From contig DCWA01000041.1 in the NCBI GenBank assembly GCA_002327445.1, forward strand, positions 183,025 through 247,024: a stretch of DNA of 64,000 nucleotides, read 5' to 3'. Within the stretch, counting starts at the first letter, position 1. Every line of letters starts with the position of its first letter. This document shows, one piece after another, positions 18,097-26,118 of this stretch. The notes beneath the pieces were generated by a model. It made no database searches and was not told the DNA's origin. It worked only from the letters and a program-made list of their open reading frames with translations. Source of the stretch: Desulfobacteraceae bacterium UBA2174. GTDB taxonomy: Bacteria; Desulfobacterota; Desulfobacteria; Desulfobacterales; UBA2174. Both the position numbers and the translations under genes were made by a program.

Positions 18097-18984
18097 ATGC
18101 TGGAAGATTGGGACCAACCGAGCGCGGAGCAGTTGGAGCGGGCCATCGCCGCGGCCCGGGAGGCCATGCCGGCCTATGACGATATTCTGGCATTCTATGG
18201 AAGGGTGTTCCAGGAACAGGCCACCGGCATCGAGGCGATCGCGGTGACGGTGGAGGCTCCGGATGCCGAACGGGTCGAGATCGCCCGCCGGGAAGGATTT
18301 CCCCTGGTCTCTCCGGCCGAATTACCGGTGGACCTGGCCCACGGGGCCGACCTGCTGGTCCGCTTGTGCCGGGCGGTGCAAGGCGCCACGGCACCCCTGG
18401 CGGCGGCGGCCGGCGCGATTCAAGCCGCCATCGACCAAAAACCCCTGGCCCCCGAGGAAATGTTGCGGGCCCATCGGGAAGAAAATTCCGACCGATTTGC
18501 CGCCATGGCCGCCGCGCTGGGAATTCCGGTGGAGGTGCTGGCCTTTTTCGCCGATCAGAGCCTGGCCCCTTCGCTGGTCGTCGGCCGCCGTCTGCTGGCC
18601 GCCGGTTGGGAGCCGGACCTGACAAGAAGCAGGGGATTCTGCCCGATCTGCGGCAGCGCCCCGGCCCTGGGGGTACTGGAGGAGGACGGACGGCGCTTTC
18701 TGGTCTGCAGCGTTTGCCGGCAGCCCTGGCAGTTGCCCCGGGTGCGCTGCGCCGCCTGCGGCCAGACGAATGCCGAGAAGCTTTACTATATCTACAGCGA
18801 GGAAGAACCCGCCTACCGCATCGATGCCTGCGACGTCTGCCACCATTACATCAAGACGGTGGACCGCCGGCGACTGGCGCGTCCCTTCTATCCTCCCCTG
18901 GAGCAGTTACTCACCGTCCACCTGGACCTGGTGGCCGGTGAAAACCAGTTGACTCCGGTGTCCGGGGCCAACTGGGGGGATTGA
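18097..18984 (+). CDS. fdhE: Formate dehydrogenase accessory protein FdhE
   Basis: A 295-residue cytosolic protein needed for maturation of exported formate dehydrogenases. The C-terminal half carries the four rubredoxin-like cysteine pairs of FdhE: CPICGSAP, CSVCRQPW, CAACGQTN and CDVCHHYIK. The last is followed by a YIKTVD segment, another FdhE hallmark. The N-terminal part is helical and divergent, as in the family. The ATG at 18097 has GAAGGGA upstream; the GTG 12 codons earlier overlaps the hairpin and was not used. It is the third gene of fdhA-fdhB-fdhE and converges with the peroxiredoxin gene 22 bases away. Confidence 0.88.
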   Translation: MLEDWDQPSAEQLERAIAAAREAMPAYDDILAFYGRVFQEQATGIEAIAVTVEAPDAERVEIARREGFPLVSPAELPVDLAHGADLLVRLCRAVQGATAPLAAAAGAIQAAIDQKPLAPEEMLRAHREENSDRFAAMAAALGIPVEVLAFFADQSLAPSLVVGRRLLAAGWEPDLTRSRGFCPICGSAPALGVLEEDGRRFLVCSVCRQPWQLPRVRCAACGQTNAEKLYYIYSEEEPAYRIDACDVCHHYIKTVDRRRLARPFYPPLEQLLTVHLDLVAGENQLTPVSGANWGD

Positions 18985-19006
18985 CCAGAACCGTCACCGG
19001 ATAAGA

Positions 19007-19609
19007 TCAGGGGGCGGCGTTCATCTCCTTCAAGGCCGCCACGATAAGGTCCAGCTTGGGGCGCTCGTTGATGTCCCCCACGTGGATCTTGCGGATCTTG
19101 CCGCTCTTGTCGATGAAGATCAGGGCGCGCTCCGCCGTCCCGTCGCCGCGCAGCACCCCGTAGCGGTCGGCCACCTGGCCGTGGGGCCAGAAATCGGAGA
19201 GCACCGGGAACCAGATGTCGCCCATCTGCCGGGTCCATGCGAACAGTGTGGGAACGTTGTCCACCGTGATGCCGAGGATCACGGCGTCGTTTTGTTCGAA
19301 GAGGGGACGGGCGATGGTGTAGCCGGGCCACTGGTCGGAGCACACCGGCGTCCAGGCCGCCGGCACGAACGAGAGCATCACGTGCTTGCTGCCCCGGTAG
19401 CCGCTCAGGGTGATTTTCTCTCCCCCCACCGAGGGCAGGGTAAAATCCGGGGCCAACTCCCCTTCGGCCACCTTGAGCACGCTGTCAACGGGTTTCAGGT
19501 GCCCCACGTCGTAGATCTGCTCCTTGAAGGCGAGTGATTCGCCCAGAGCCGGCGCTGCTGCCGTTATCCCGAAAAGTGCCGCAATGAGAAGCCATCCCTT
19601 GGATTTCAT
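19007..19609 (-). CDS. Exported AhpC/TSA-family peroxiredoxin
   Basis: A 200-residue thioredoxin-fold peroxidase. The N-terminus is a signal peptide (MKSKGWLLIAALFGITAAAPALG), predicting a periplasmic location. The peroxidatic cysteine lies in WTPVCSDQWPG, where the usual TFVCPTE core is altered to PVCSDQ. GVLRGDGTAERALIFIDKSGKIRKI is the standard peroxiredoxin strand pair. It would reduce peroxide outside the cytoplasm, a plausible oxygen defence for an anaerobe. The ATG at 19609 follows GGAGAG. A four-copy 9-bp tandem repeat lies in its leader. The TlpA-like gene is 90 bases upstream on the same strand. Confidence 0.83.
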   Translation of the reverse strand: MKSKGWLLIAALFGITAAAPALGESLAFKEQIYDVGHLKPVDSVLKVAEGELAPDFTLPSVGGEKITLSGYRGSKHVMLSFVPAAWTPVCSDQWPGYTIARPLFEQNDAVILGITVDNVPTLFAWTRQMGDIWFPVLSDFWPHGQVADRYGVLRGDGTAERALIFIDKSGKIRKIHVGDINERPKLDLIVAALKEMNAAP

Positions 19610-19640
19610 CGTTTTTTGCTCTCCTTCGGTCTGCCGATCA

Positions 19641-19676
19641 GACCGTTCGGACCGATCGGACGGATCGGACGGATCA
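19641..19676. repeat. Four tandem copies of a 9-bp unit
   Basis: Units GACCGTTCG, GACCGATCG, GACGGATCG and GACGGATCA lie end to end in the leader of the peroxiredoxin gene, about 32 bases before its ATG. Each contains GATC-like half sites. They could be an operator array or simply slippage. Confidence 0.5.
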
Positions 19677-19698
19677 AATGCATTGCTCCGGGCAGGCC

Positions 19699-20262
19699 TC
19701 ACTTCATGCCGGCCTTGGCCATGACCTCATCGACGAAGCGAGCCGGGTCCGCGAATTCTCCCAGCTTGGCGTAGACCACGTCCGCCTTTCCCCCCGGGCC
19801 AAGCTTGATTCCCATGAAATAAGGCGTCCGCGGCTCCCCCAGGGCCTTGTGGATGGCGAAATCGCCGTCAGGGAACAGCGGGAAGCGGACCTCGTAGGTG
19901 TCCCTGAAAAAATCCACTTCCATGGGCGAGTTGCCCACCCCGATGCCGATGAGCTTGACCCGGTTCCCCAGTCGCGGCGTGTCCAGCAGCAACTGGTATA
20001 GCTGATTGACCTTGGGCGCCTCGCGCTGGCAGTGGGGGCAGTACATGCTGAAGATTTCCACGATGACCAGCTCGGCGGAAATATCCGCCGGATTGAAAGG
20101 GCCGTCTTTTTTGAGGCCCAGGTAGGTCCGCTGCGCCTCGACCTCCGGGCCTGTCAGGGAAATGGCCGGCAACGGATCGCCGGCGCCCACCGGTTCGGCG
20201 TGGACCGGCATGGAAACGAGCAACACCGACGCAACGATCAGCATGAACAGGGGACCGCGCAT
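19699..20262 (-). CDS. Exported TlpA/ResA-like thioredoxin-fold protein
   Basis: A 187-residue protein with an N-terminal signal peptide (MLIVASVLLVSMPVHA) and a thioredoxin-type CPHC motif in FSMYCPHCQREAPKV, giving a redox-active disulfide in the periplasm. The strand RTPYFMGIKL contains the conserved cis-proline before the predicted active site. Such proteins reduce disulfides in c-type cytochrome maturation or recycle periplasmic peroxiredoxins. The adjacent exported peroxiredoxin makes the second role attractive. The start at 20262 has a perfect AAGGAGG site. It is the first gene of this minus-strand pair. Confidence 0.82.
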   Translation of the reverse strand: MRGPLFMLIVASVLLVSMPVHAEPVGAGDPLPAISLTGPEVEAQRTYLGLKKDGPFNPADISAELVIVEIFSMYCPHCQREAPKVNQLYQLLLDTPRLGNRVKLIGIGVGNSPMEVDFFRDTYEVRFPLFPDGDFAIHKALGEPRTPYFMGIKLGPGGKADVVYAKLGEFADPARFVDEVMAKAGMK

Positions 20263-20347
20263 GGCACCTCCTTGCTTTCAGCCAAATGGAGAATCGGGCG
20301 GGATGGGATTCATGTTTCAGTAAACATAATCGTTTTCAAAATTCGGG

Positions 20348-21916
20348 TCAAACCTTTCCCGGGAATCCGACGATGCGCCGGGCCACGTTCTGGCCGTCCA
20401 CGGCCGCCGAGACGATGCCGCCGGCGTGCCCGGCCCCCTCGCCGCAGGGATACAGCCCGTCGAAACCCGGCGCCATGAGCGTTTCGGCATCGCGCAGGAC
20501 GCAGACCGGCGCGCTGGTGCGGGACTCCACCGCCAGCACCAGGGCCTCTTCGGTGAGAAAACCTCTCATCTGCCGGCCGAAAAGCGTCAAGGCCGCCTGG
20601 AGCCGCCCCGCCACCGGTGCCGGCAAAAGGGTGTGCACCGGCCAGGCAACCAGGCCGGGTCGGTAGGAACTCGACGGCAGGGATGTCGATGGGCGACCGG
20701 CGACAAAATCGGTCATCCTTTGGGCAGGCGCCCTGAGCCCCTCGCCGCCGGCGGCATAGGCGGCCTGCTCGATGCGCTGTTGGAACCGGAGCAGGGCCAG
20801 GGGGTCGTCACCCGCCTCGGCGGCCAAGTCCGTCGGGCCGATTTCCACCACCAGTCCGGCATTGGCCAGGGGGCCGTTGCGGCCGGCCATGCTCATCCCG
20901 TTGAGGACCAGTTCTCCCGGTGCGGTGGCGGCGGGGATGACGTGGCCGCCGGGACACATGCAGAAGGAATAGACCCCCCGGCCGTCGATGCGGGTTTTCA
21001 GCCGGTAGACGGCCGGGGGCAGGCCGGCGGGGCGCACCGGACTGCGGTACTGGATTTGATCGATGAGGCTCTGGGGATGCTCGATGCGCACCCCCACGGC
21101 CAGAGGCTTGGCGGTGATGCGAACCCCGCAGGCCGACAGCCAGGTGTAAACATCGCGGGCTGAATGGCCGGTGGCCAGAACCACCGCCTCGGCCAACCAT
21201 TTCTCCCCCTCGGCCGACATCACGCCGCGAACCCGTCCACCATGGCGCACCAGGCCGACGACACGCCGGCCGAAATGCACCTCTCCGCCGTTGTCGAGAA
21301 TTGTCCGGCGGATGCCGGCGATGATGCGCGGCAAGCGGTTGGAACCGATGTGGGGCTGAGCCTCGATGAGGATTCGCGGATCGGCACCATGGGCCACCAT
21401 GCGTTGCAACACCTTTCCGACGTCGCCGCGCTTGGTGGCGCGGGTGTAAAGCTTCCCGTCGGAATAGGCCCCGGCTCCGCCTTCGCCGAAACAATAGTTG
21501 GCGTCGGTGTTGACGGACCCGGCGCGATAAAGGGCGGCGATGGCATAGCGGCGGGCGGTGACGTCCGGCCCGCGCTCCAGAATGACCGGTTTGAGGCCGT
21601 GCGCGATCAATTCCAAGGCGGCAAAATAGCCGGCTGGTCCGGCTCCGACGACGAGCACCGGCTTTGCGTTTGCCGGTACCGGCGCCAGGGGCGGCGGCGG
21701 GGGCGGCAGCGCGGCGGCCGCGCCGAGGACGACGGTGAGTTCGTAACAGGGGCGGCCGCGCCGGGCGTCGATGCTGCAGCGCAAGATCCGATACGGCGGC
21801 AGGGCGCCGGGCGTGAGGCGCAAGGCGTCGGCCAGTCGATGGCGGATCCGGGCCTCATCCGGCGCCTGACCGGGAGGCACCCGCAAGGTGATGCGTTCCG
21901 GCATTGCGGCATCCAT
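20348..21916 (-). CDS. COG2509-type FAD-dependent oxidoreductase
   Basis: About 522 residues. After an N-terminal alpha/beta domain (ITLRVPPG, then ILRCSIDARRG) comes a flavin-binding Rossmann motif (VLVVGAGPAGYFAALEL, about 92-108). CFGEGGAGAYSDGKLYTR follows, a signature of the uncharacterised FAD-dependent dehydrogenase family COG2509. The C-terminal GLYPCGEGAGHAGGIVSAAVDG contacts FAD. The biochemical role is unknown. The start is uncertain: ATG codons at 22000, 21964, 21916 and 21904 are all in frame, and none has a strong ribosome-binding site; 21916 was chosen because family similarity begins just after it. Confidence 0.8.
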   Translation of the reverse strand: MDAAMPERITLRVPPGQAPDEARIRHRLADALRLTPGALPPYRILRCSIDARRGRPCYELTVVLGAAAALPPPPPPLAPVPANAKPVLVVGAGPAGYFAALELIAHGLKPVILERGPDVTARRYAIAALYRAGSVNTDANYCFGEGGAGAYSDGKLYTRATKRGDVGKVLQRMVAHGADPRILIEAQPHIGSNRLPRIIAGIRRTILDNGGEVHFGRRVVGLVRHGGRVRGVMSAEGEKWLAEAVVLATGHSARDVYTWLSACGVRITAKPLAVGVRIEHPQSLIDQIQYRSPVRPAGLPPAVYRLKTRIDGRGVYSFCMCPGGHVIPAATAPGELVLNGMSMAGRNGPLANAGLVVEIGPTDLAAEAGDDPLALLRFQQRIEQAAYAAGGEGLRAPAQRMTDFVAGRPSTSLPSSSYRPGLVAWPVHTLLPAPVAGRLQAALTLFGRQMRGFLTEEALVLAVESRTSAPVCVLRDAETLMAPGFDGLYPCGEGAGHAGGIVSAAVDGQNVARRIVGFPGKV

Positions 21917-22156
21917 GGGCGCCGTGTTTTGGCCGGGCAACCATTTTCGAGGGTTTCCTTTCATGACGGGCAACATACTGGCATCGGCGTCGCATTTCAA
22001 TTGCCGGGGGGTTGCCGGCCACGCAGTGGAATCAATTGCGGCTTGACTTTTCCATCCTCTGTTTACATGTTTAAAGGAATTTTTTTGACCTGATGTTCCG
22101 TTTCCCTTTCACCACCATGCATGATGGGCACCATCGACAGAGAGGAAGGCACGGCC

Positions 22157-22357
22157 ATGAGTGAAATCATCCGAAAACAAGTCTGCAAATGTGAACACTG
22201 CGGCAACGAAGCCGAGATGGTGGTGACTTGCAGCCTGCCCGATGCCGATGCGCCGGCGCCCGAGGCCAAGCCCTCGGCCGATACCCCGCATCGCGTCCTG
22301 GGGCACGCCAAGTGCAGCCACTGCGGCAACGAAGCAGATATGTGGATCGACCTGTGA
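22157..22357 (+). CDS. Small duplicated CxxC metal-binding protein
   Basis: A 66-residue protein with two copies of a zinc-knuckle-like motif: CKCEHCGNEAEM near residue 10 and AKCSHCGNEADMW at the C-terminus, joined by a proline/alanine-rich linker. It likely binds one zinc through the two CxxC pairs. I do not recognise a named family. The ATG at 22157 follows AGAGGAAGG and ends 62 bases before citrate synthase, so cotranscription is likely. The 12 codons upstream of this start are non-coding leader. Confidence 0.7.
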   Translation: MSEIIRKQVCKCEHCGNEAEMVVTCSLPDADAPAPEAKPSADTPHRVLGHAKCSHCGNEADMWIDL

Positions 22358-22419
22358 CCGTTTCCCGGGATCGAATTTCCTTTTGAAATATCGCTTTGCG
22401 CCGGAAGGAGACCTCGGCC

Positions 22420-23598
22420 ATGGAGGAAGGCAAATCGACGATCAACACCGGGCTGCGCGGTGTCACCGTCGCGAGTACCCGCATCAGCCACGTGGACGGC
22501 AAAGCCGGGAAGCTCATTTATCGCGGCTATCTTGTCAAGGATCTCGCCGAGGCCGCCACCTACGAGGAAGTGGCCCACCTGCTGCTCCATGATCGCCTGC
22601 CGCAAGCCGAGGCCCTGGAAAAATTCAGGCGGGACCTCGCCGGGGCCCGGGCCATTCCGGAGGGATTGATCGCCGCGATGGCAGCCCTGCCCGCCGACAC
22701 CCCGCCGATGGACGTGCTTCAGGCTGCCGTGCCGCTGCTGGCGGCCTACGACCGGACGCTGGCCGACCCGAGTCTCGAGGCCGAACAGCTTCGGGCGACC
22801 CGTCTGGTGGCCAAGCTGGCCACCCTGGTGGCTGCCTGGCACCGCATCCGGCAGGGTCTGGGGCCGGTGGCACCGGATCCGGACCTCGGCCATGCCGCCA
22901 ATTTCCTCTACATGCTTTCCGGCCAGCGGCCGGAAAGTGACGTGGCGCGATTCTTCGACGTGGCGCTGGTGCTCCACGCCGAACACTCCTTCAATGCCTC
23001 CACCTTCACCGCCCGCCAGGTTGCCTCGACCCGTGCCCACCTCTACGCCGCCGTATCGGCGGCCGTCGGCTCCCTTTCCGGCGAACTGCACGGGGGGGCC
23101 AACGTCAGGGTGATGCAGATGCTCAAGGCCATCGGGTCGCCCGAAAAGGTCGAGGCCTATATCACCCGCATCCTGGACGAAGGGCAAAAGATCATGGGCC
23201 TGGGCCATGCGGTCTACAAGGTCGACGACCCCCGGGCCCACATCCTGGCGCCCATGAGCCAGGAACTGGGGCGGCGCGTGGGCCAGCCGCAGTGGTATGA
23301 GATGTCCAAGCTGCTGGAAATCAAGGGCAAAGAGGCATTCAAGGCCCGCAAGGGAATCGACATCTTCGTCAACGTGGATTTTTACAGTGCCTCCTTGTTT
23401 TACTGCATGGGCATCCCCATCGATCTGTTCACTCCGGTATTCGCCGTTTCAAGGATTTCCGGCTGGAGCGCCCACGTCATCGAGGAGCGGTTCGCCCTGG
23501 CGGCACCCAAACCGGCCCTCTATCGCCCCGGATCCGATTACGTGGGAGACTACTGCGGGCCGGCGGAGTGCGCATTTGTACCGCTGGAAAAACGCTGA
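22420..23598 (+). CDS. Citrate (or 2-methylcitrate) synthase
   Basis: A 392-residue enzyme condensing acetyl-CoA (or propionyl-CoA) with oxaloacetate. Conserved active-site parts are visible: the HAEHSFNASTFTARQ helix, GELHGGANVRVM with its catalytic histidine, MGLGHAVYK with the second histidine, and an aspartate in IFVNVDFYSAS. The length fits short type II-like prokaryotic synthases, and the GLRGVTVASTRIS start is typical. Whether it acts on acetyl- or propionyl-CoA cannot be decided from sequence. The ATG at 22420 has GGAAGGAGA at proper spacing. No other citric-acid-cycle gene is adjacent. Confidence 0.9.
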   Translation: MEEGKSTINTGLRGVTVASTRISHVDGKAGKLIYRGYLVKDLAEAATYEEVAHLLLHDRLPQAEALEKFRRDLAGARAIPEGLIAAMAALPADTPPMDVLQAAVPLLAAYDRTLADPSLEAEQLRATRLVAKLATLVAAWHRIRQGLGPVAPDPDLGHAANFLYMLSGQRPESDVARFFDVALVLHAEHSFNASTFTARQVASTRAHLYAAVSAAVGSLSGELHGGANVRVMQMLKAIGSPEKVEAYITRILDEGQKIMGLGHAVYKVDDPRAHILAPMSQELGRRVGQPQWYEMSKLLEIKGKEAFKARKGIDIFVNVDFYSASLFYCMGIPIDLFTPVFAVSRISGWSAHVIEERFALAAPKPALYRPGSDYVGDYCGPAECAFVPLEKR

Positions 23599-23654
23599 CC
23601 ATCCCTTCCTTTCCCCGTGCTCGCGCCCCGGCATCTTGCCGCATCGGGTTTCGG

Positions 23655-23683
23655 TTGACATTGGCGTCGCCATGATCTAGGTA
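23655..23683 (+). promoter_or_regulatory. Candidate promoter of the Fur-family gene
   Basis: A perfect TTGACA (23655-23660) is followed after 17 bases by TAGGTA (23678-23683). The -10 box is poor, but a very similar CATGA-CTAGGT context follows TTGACA upstream of hpf, supporting use of a TAGGTN-type -10 in this organism. Confidence 0.35.
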
Positions 23684-23760
23684 CGGTTCTCAAATCCTTT
23701 TTGGGGAAGGCTACCGGCCCCGGGCCGGCGTTCTGAGCAGCACAATCGGGAAGGAAGATC

Positions 23761-24189
23761 GTGAACACGGAATCTCATCTGCGAATGACCCGCCAACGGC
23801 AGGTCATCCTGGAAGAATTGCGCCGTACCTGTTCCCATCCCGGAGCCGATGAAATCTATGCCCGGGTGCGAAGGCGCCTCCCTCGGATCAGCCTGGGAAC
23901 CATCTATCGCAACCTCGAGGTGCTGTCGGCCACCGGCGAAATCCAGAAAATCGAAACAGGCGGCTCGCTCAAGCGATTTGACGGCAACATTTCACCCCAC
24001 TACCACATCCGCTGCCTGCGCTGCCACAAGGTGGTCGACGCACCGGTCGAGGTGCTGCCCGACATCGAACGGCTCCTCGATGGAAAAACCGACTTCACTA
24101 TCACCGGTCACCGCATCGAGTTTCTGGGCCTCTGTCCGAAGTGCCAAGCCAAAGCTGAAGCCGAAAGCCGATACCTCACCGAGATGTAG
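23761..24189 (+). CDS. Fur-family metalloregulator (PerR/Fur type)
   Basis: A 142-residue repressor. The N-terminal winged helix is clear (RMTRQRQVILEELRR, then ISLGTIYRNLEVLSATGEI). The dimer-domain metal site has HYHIRCLRCHKV and the final CPKC, giving the structural Zn(Cys)4 pair. It probably senses iron or peroxide. The overall look (SHPGADEIYARVRRR) is closer to PerR-like members, but PerR versus Fur cannot be settled. Initiation at the GTG of 23761 is supported by GGAAGGA at normal spacing. Nearby redox genes (SOR-like, DVU0772-like) suggest a stress regulon. Confidence 0.87.
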   Translation: MNTESHLRMTRQRQVILEELRRTCSHPGADEIYARVRRRLPRISLGTIYRNLEVLSATGEIQKIETGGSLKRFDGNISPHYHIRCLRCHKVVDAPVEVLPDIERLLDGKTDFTITGHRIEFLGLCPKCQAKAEAESRYLTEM

Positions 24190-24216
24190 CCCCGTCAGGT
24201 CCGGTACCGCGCCCCA

Positions 24217-24573
24217 TCAAGCGACACCCAGCTTTCCTTGAAGCCAATCGCGGACTTCGCCATCAGCCGCCCAAACCCCCTTGTGGTGGCCAACACGTTC
24301 CAGGAAACGACGCTCGATGCGTTCCGGCATCCGGATCTCGGCCAGCTCCTCCGCTTCGTCCGAATTGCGGCGAATCAGGTAGACCACCGGCTTGCGCCAG
24401 GTGTTGACGACAAAGTAATGGGTGACATCATTCTTGGACCGGATCACGTAGTTGCCCCGCGCCCAGTTGTTGCCCCACTCCAGGTAGAGGCGAACGGCTT
24501 CCTCGGGCGTCATGTCCCAATCGATGGCGTTGACCAGTTCGCGGTCCTTGGCAATTTTTTCAAGAGTCGCCAT
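24217..24573 (-). CDS. DVU0772-like conserved protein of sulfate reducers
   Basis: A 118-residue acidic soluble protein with a conserved core DWDMTPEEAVRLYLEWGNNW, which I recognise as resembling the DVU0772 family of sulfate-reducing bacteria; no function is established for it. Other visible features are HYFVVNTWRKPVVYLIRR, two strands probably forming a sheet, and a tryptophan-containing C-terminus. There is no signal peptide or metal motif. The ATG at 24573 has GAAAGGAG upstream. It converges on the Fur-like gene (27 bases between stops) and is divergent from DUF1786. Confidence 0.6.
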   Translation of the reverse strand: MATLEKIAKDRELVNAIDWDMTPEEAVRLYLEWGNNWARGNYVIRSKNDVTHYFVVNTWRKPVVYLIRRNSDEAEELAEIRMPERIERRFLERVGHHKGVWAADGEVRDWLQGKLGVA

Positions 24574-24634
24574 AAGATAGCTCCTTTCGTCCATTTGCGC
24601 AGAGCCAAGACACGAAAAACACGAAACCTGAGTT

Positions 24635-24698
24635 CAGCATTCCGGTGTCGGATCCAATTTCAGCCCCGATCCGCAAAGGGAATCCAACCGGAATGCTG
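24635..24698. repeat. 12-bp perfect inverted repeat in the leader of the DVU0772-like gene
   Basis: CAGCATTCCGGT (24635-24646) and its exact complement (24687-24698) are 40 bases apart and abut the predicted -10 box. It could be a regulator site pair or an RNA stem-loop in the 5' leader. Confidence 0.55.
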
Positions 24699-24726
24699 AT
24701 AGTAATTGTTCCTGATTGTTAGTCAA
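24699..24726 (-). promoter_or_regulatory. Candidate promoter of the DVU0772-like gene
   Basis: Minus-strand TTGACT (24721-24726), a 16-base spacer and TACTAT (24699-24704). It would give a leader of about 120 nt containing the 12-bp inverted repeat. Confidence 0.45.
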
Positions 24727-24756
24727 CCGGGTGGCAATTGAAAGCGAAGGCGATTC

Positions 24757-25827
24757 ATGGGCCAATTCTTGATGATCGATATCGGCGCTGGAACGATGGA
24801 CATCCTGTGGTACGACAGTGACTCGGGCCGCAGTTTCAAGATCGTGACCCGCTCTCCGGTATGGCGGGTAGCCGAAATGGCCGCCGGGGAGGGGGATCTC
24901 GTGGTCACCGGGGGAGAGATGGGCGGTGGACCCGTCAGCGCCACGCTGGAGTCACGCGCCCGCAGACATCGGGTATCCATCACCCCCGAGGCAGCTCACA
25001 CCTTGAACCACGACCCGCAAAAGGTGGCCGCCATGGGACTGGAAATCGTGGATCGGCAGGCGGCGGACCGGCTCATCGCCTCAGGAACCCCGTCGATCAC
25101 ACTCGCCGACATCGACGGGGGGCAAATCCGTCGGATCGCCGAAACCCTGGACGTCCCCTTCGCATTCGACGCCGTGGCGGTCTGCGCCCAGGATCATGGC
25201 ATGCCGCCGGAAGGCGTGTCCCACCTCGACTACCGTCACCGGTGCCATGCCGCGGCCCTGGATGCCGACCCTTCCCCGGCCGCCCTTCTATACCCGGCGG
25301 ACCAAATTCCCGAATCCTTCAACCGGCTGCGGACCATTGCAACCGATGCCGCCCGCCTGCCGGCGCGGGCCGTCTACGTGATGGACAGCGGCATGGCCGC
25401 CATCCTGGGCGCCAGCCTGGATCCGTTGGCCTCGGTAAATCGGGATGCCATGGTGCTGGATATCGCCACCTCCCACACCGTGGCGGCAACCCTGCACCGC
25501 GGCGAAGTGGCCGCCTATCTGGAGTACCACACCCGGGACCTGTCGGCCGACCTTCTCGAAGCGCTGCTGCCGTCCTTGGCCGAAGGCCGCTTGACCCACG
25601 ATGAGGTTCTGGCCGGCGGTGGCCATGGGGCCTACACCCGCCGCCGGGTCGGCTTCAACCGCCTCGGCGTCATTGTGGCTACCGGTCCCCGGCGGGCGCT
25701 GGTACGAAGAAGCACCCTCCCCCTCGTTTTCGGCGCGCCATTCGGCGACAACATGATGACCGGCACCACCGGCCTCCTCGAAGCGCTTCGTCGACGGCTA
25801 GGACTGGCTCCCATCGATTATATCTGA
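24757..25827 (+). CDS. DUF1786 family protein (ASKHA-like fold)
   Basis: A 356-residue protein. It opens with the phosphate-1-like motif MIDIGAGTMDILWYD and has a second ATPase-like segment, MVLDIATSHTVAATL, near residues 230-245, both reminiscent of the actin/hexokinase/Hsp70 superfamily. A GGHGAYTRR segment and the C-terminal FGAPFGDNMMTGTTGLLEAL complete the DUF1786 pattern. The family occurs in sulfate reducers and archaea and has no known function; sequence suggests nucleotide binding. The ATG at 24757 follows AAGCGAAGGCG. It precedes the SOR-like gene by 290 bases. Confidence 0.75.
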   Translation: MGQFLMIDIGAGTMDILWYDSDSGRSFKIVTRSPVWRVAEMAAGEGDLVVTGGEMGGGPVSATLESRARRHRVSITPEAAHTLNHDPQKVAAMGLEIVDRQAADRLIASGTPSITLADIDGGQIRRIAETLDVPFAFDAVAVCAQDHGMPPEGVSHLDYRHRCHAAALDADPSPAALLYPADQIPESFNRLRTIATDAARLPARAVYVMDSGMAAILGASLDPLASVNRDAMVLDIATSHTVAATLHRGEVAAYLEYHTRDLSADLLEALLPSLAEGRLTHDEVLAGGGHGAYTRRRVGFNRLGVIVATGPRRALVRRSTLPLVFGAPFGDNMMTGTTGLLEALRRRLGLAPIDYI

Positions 25828-25950
25828 CTGAATTCTTTAGGATTTCTGTTCGAAACCGCGCGGTCGCCAGCCGCCCATCCGGCATCGGCTGGAAATTTCT
25901 TTGCCGAGAATCGTTATTTTTTGATAAATGGTGAAGAGCCATTCGACTTC

Positions 25951-26030
25951 GTATTCAAGATGATACTGATTTTGTTGCACGGTGCGATAGGTGCCGCTTC
26001 AGCGAAACCCGTCGGTGTCATCTTGAATAC
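25951..26030. repeat. 13-bp inverted repeat upstream of the SOR-like gene
   Basis: GTATTCAAGATGA (25951-25963) and its exact complement TCATCTTGAATAC (26018-26030) are 54 bases apart in the DUF1786/SOR-like intergenic region. The region also has lower GC content than its surroundings. It could bind a dimeric regulator or form a large stem-loop. Confidence 0.55.
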
Positions 26031-26118
26031 AATTTGGAAAAAGCTGATTCCACTCGGGACGGTTGGCGTGAACCTGCTGGCCACAACCTTTTTCGTTCCG
26101 TCCGGAGAAATGGTCCGT

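Noticed and set aside
25921..26118. N-terminal extension of the SOR-like gene
   Set aside because: It would place a hydrophobic stretch in front of an already complete signal peptide and covers an inverted repeat.
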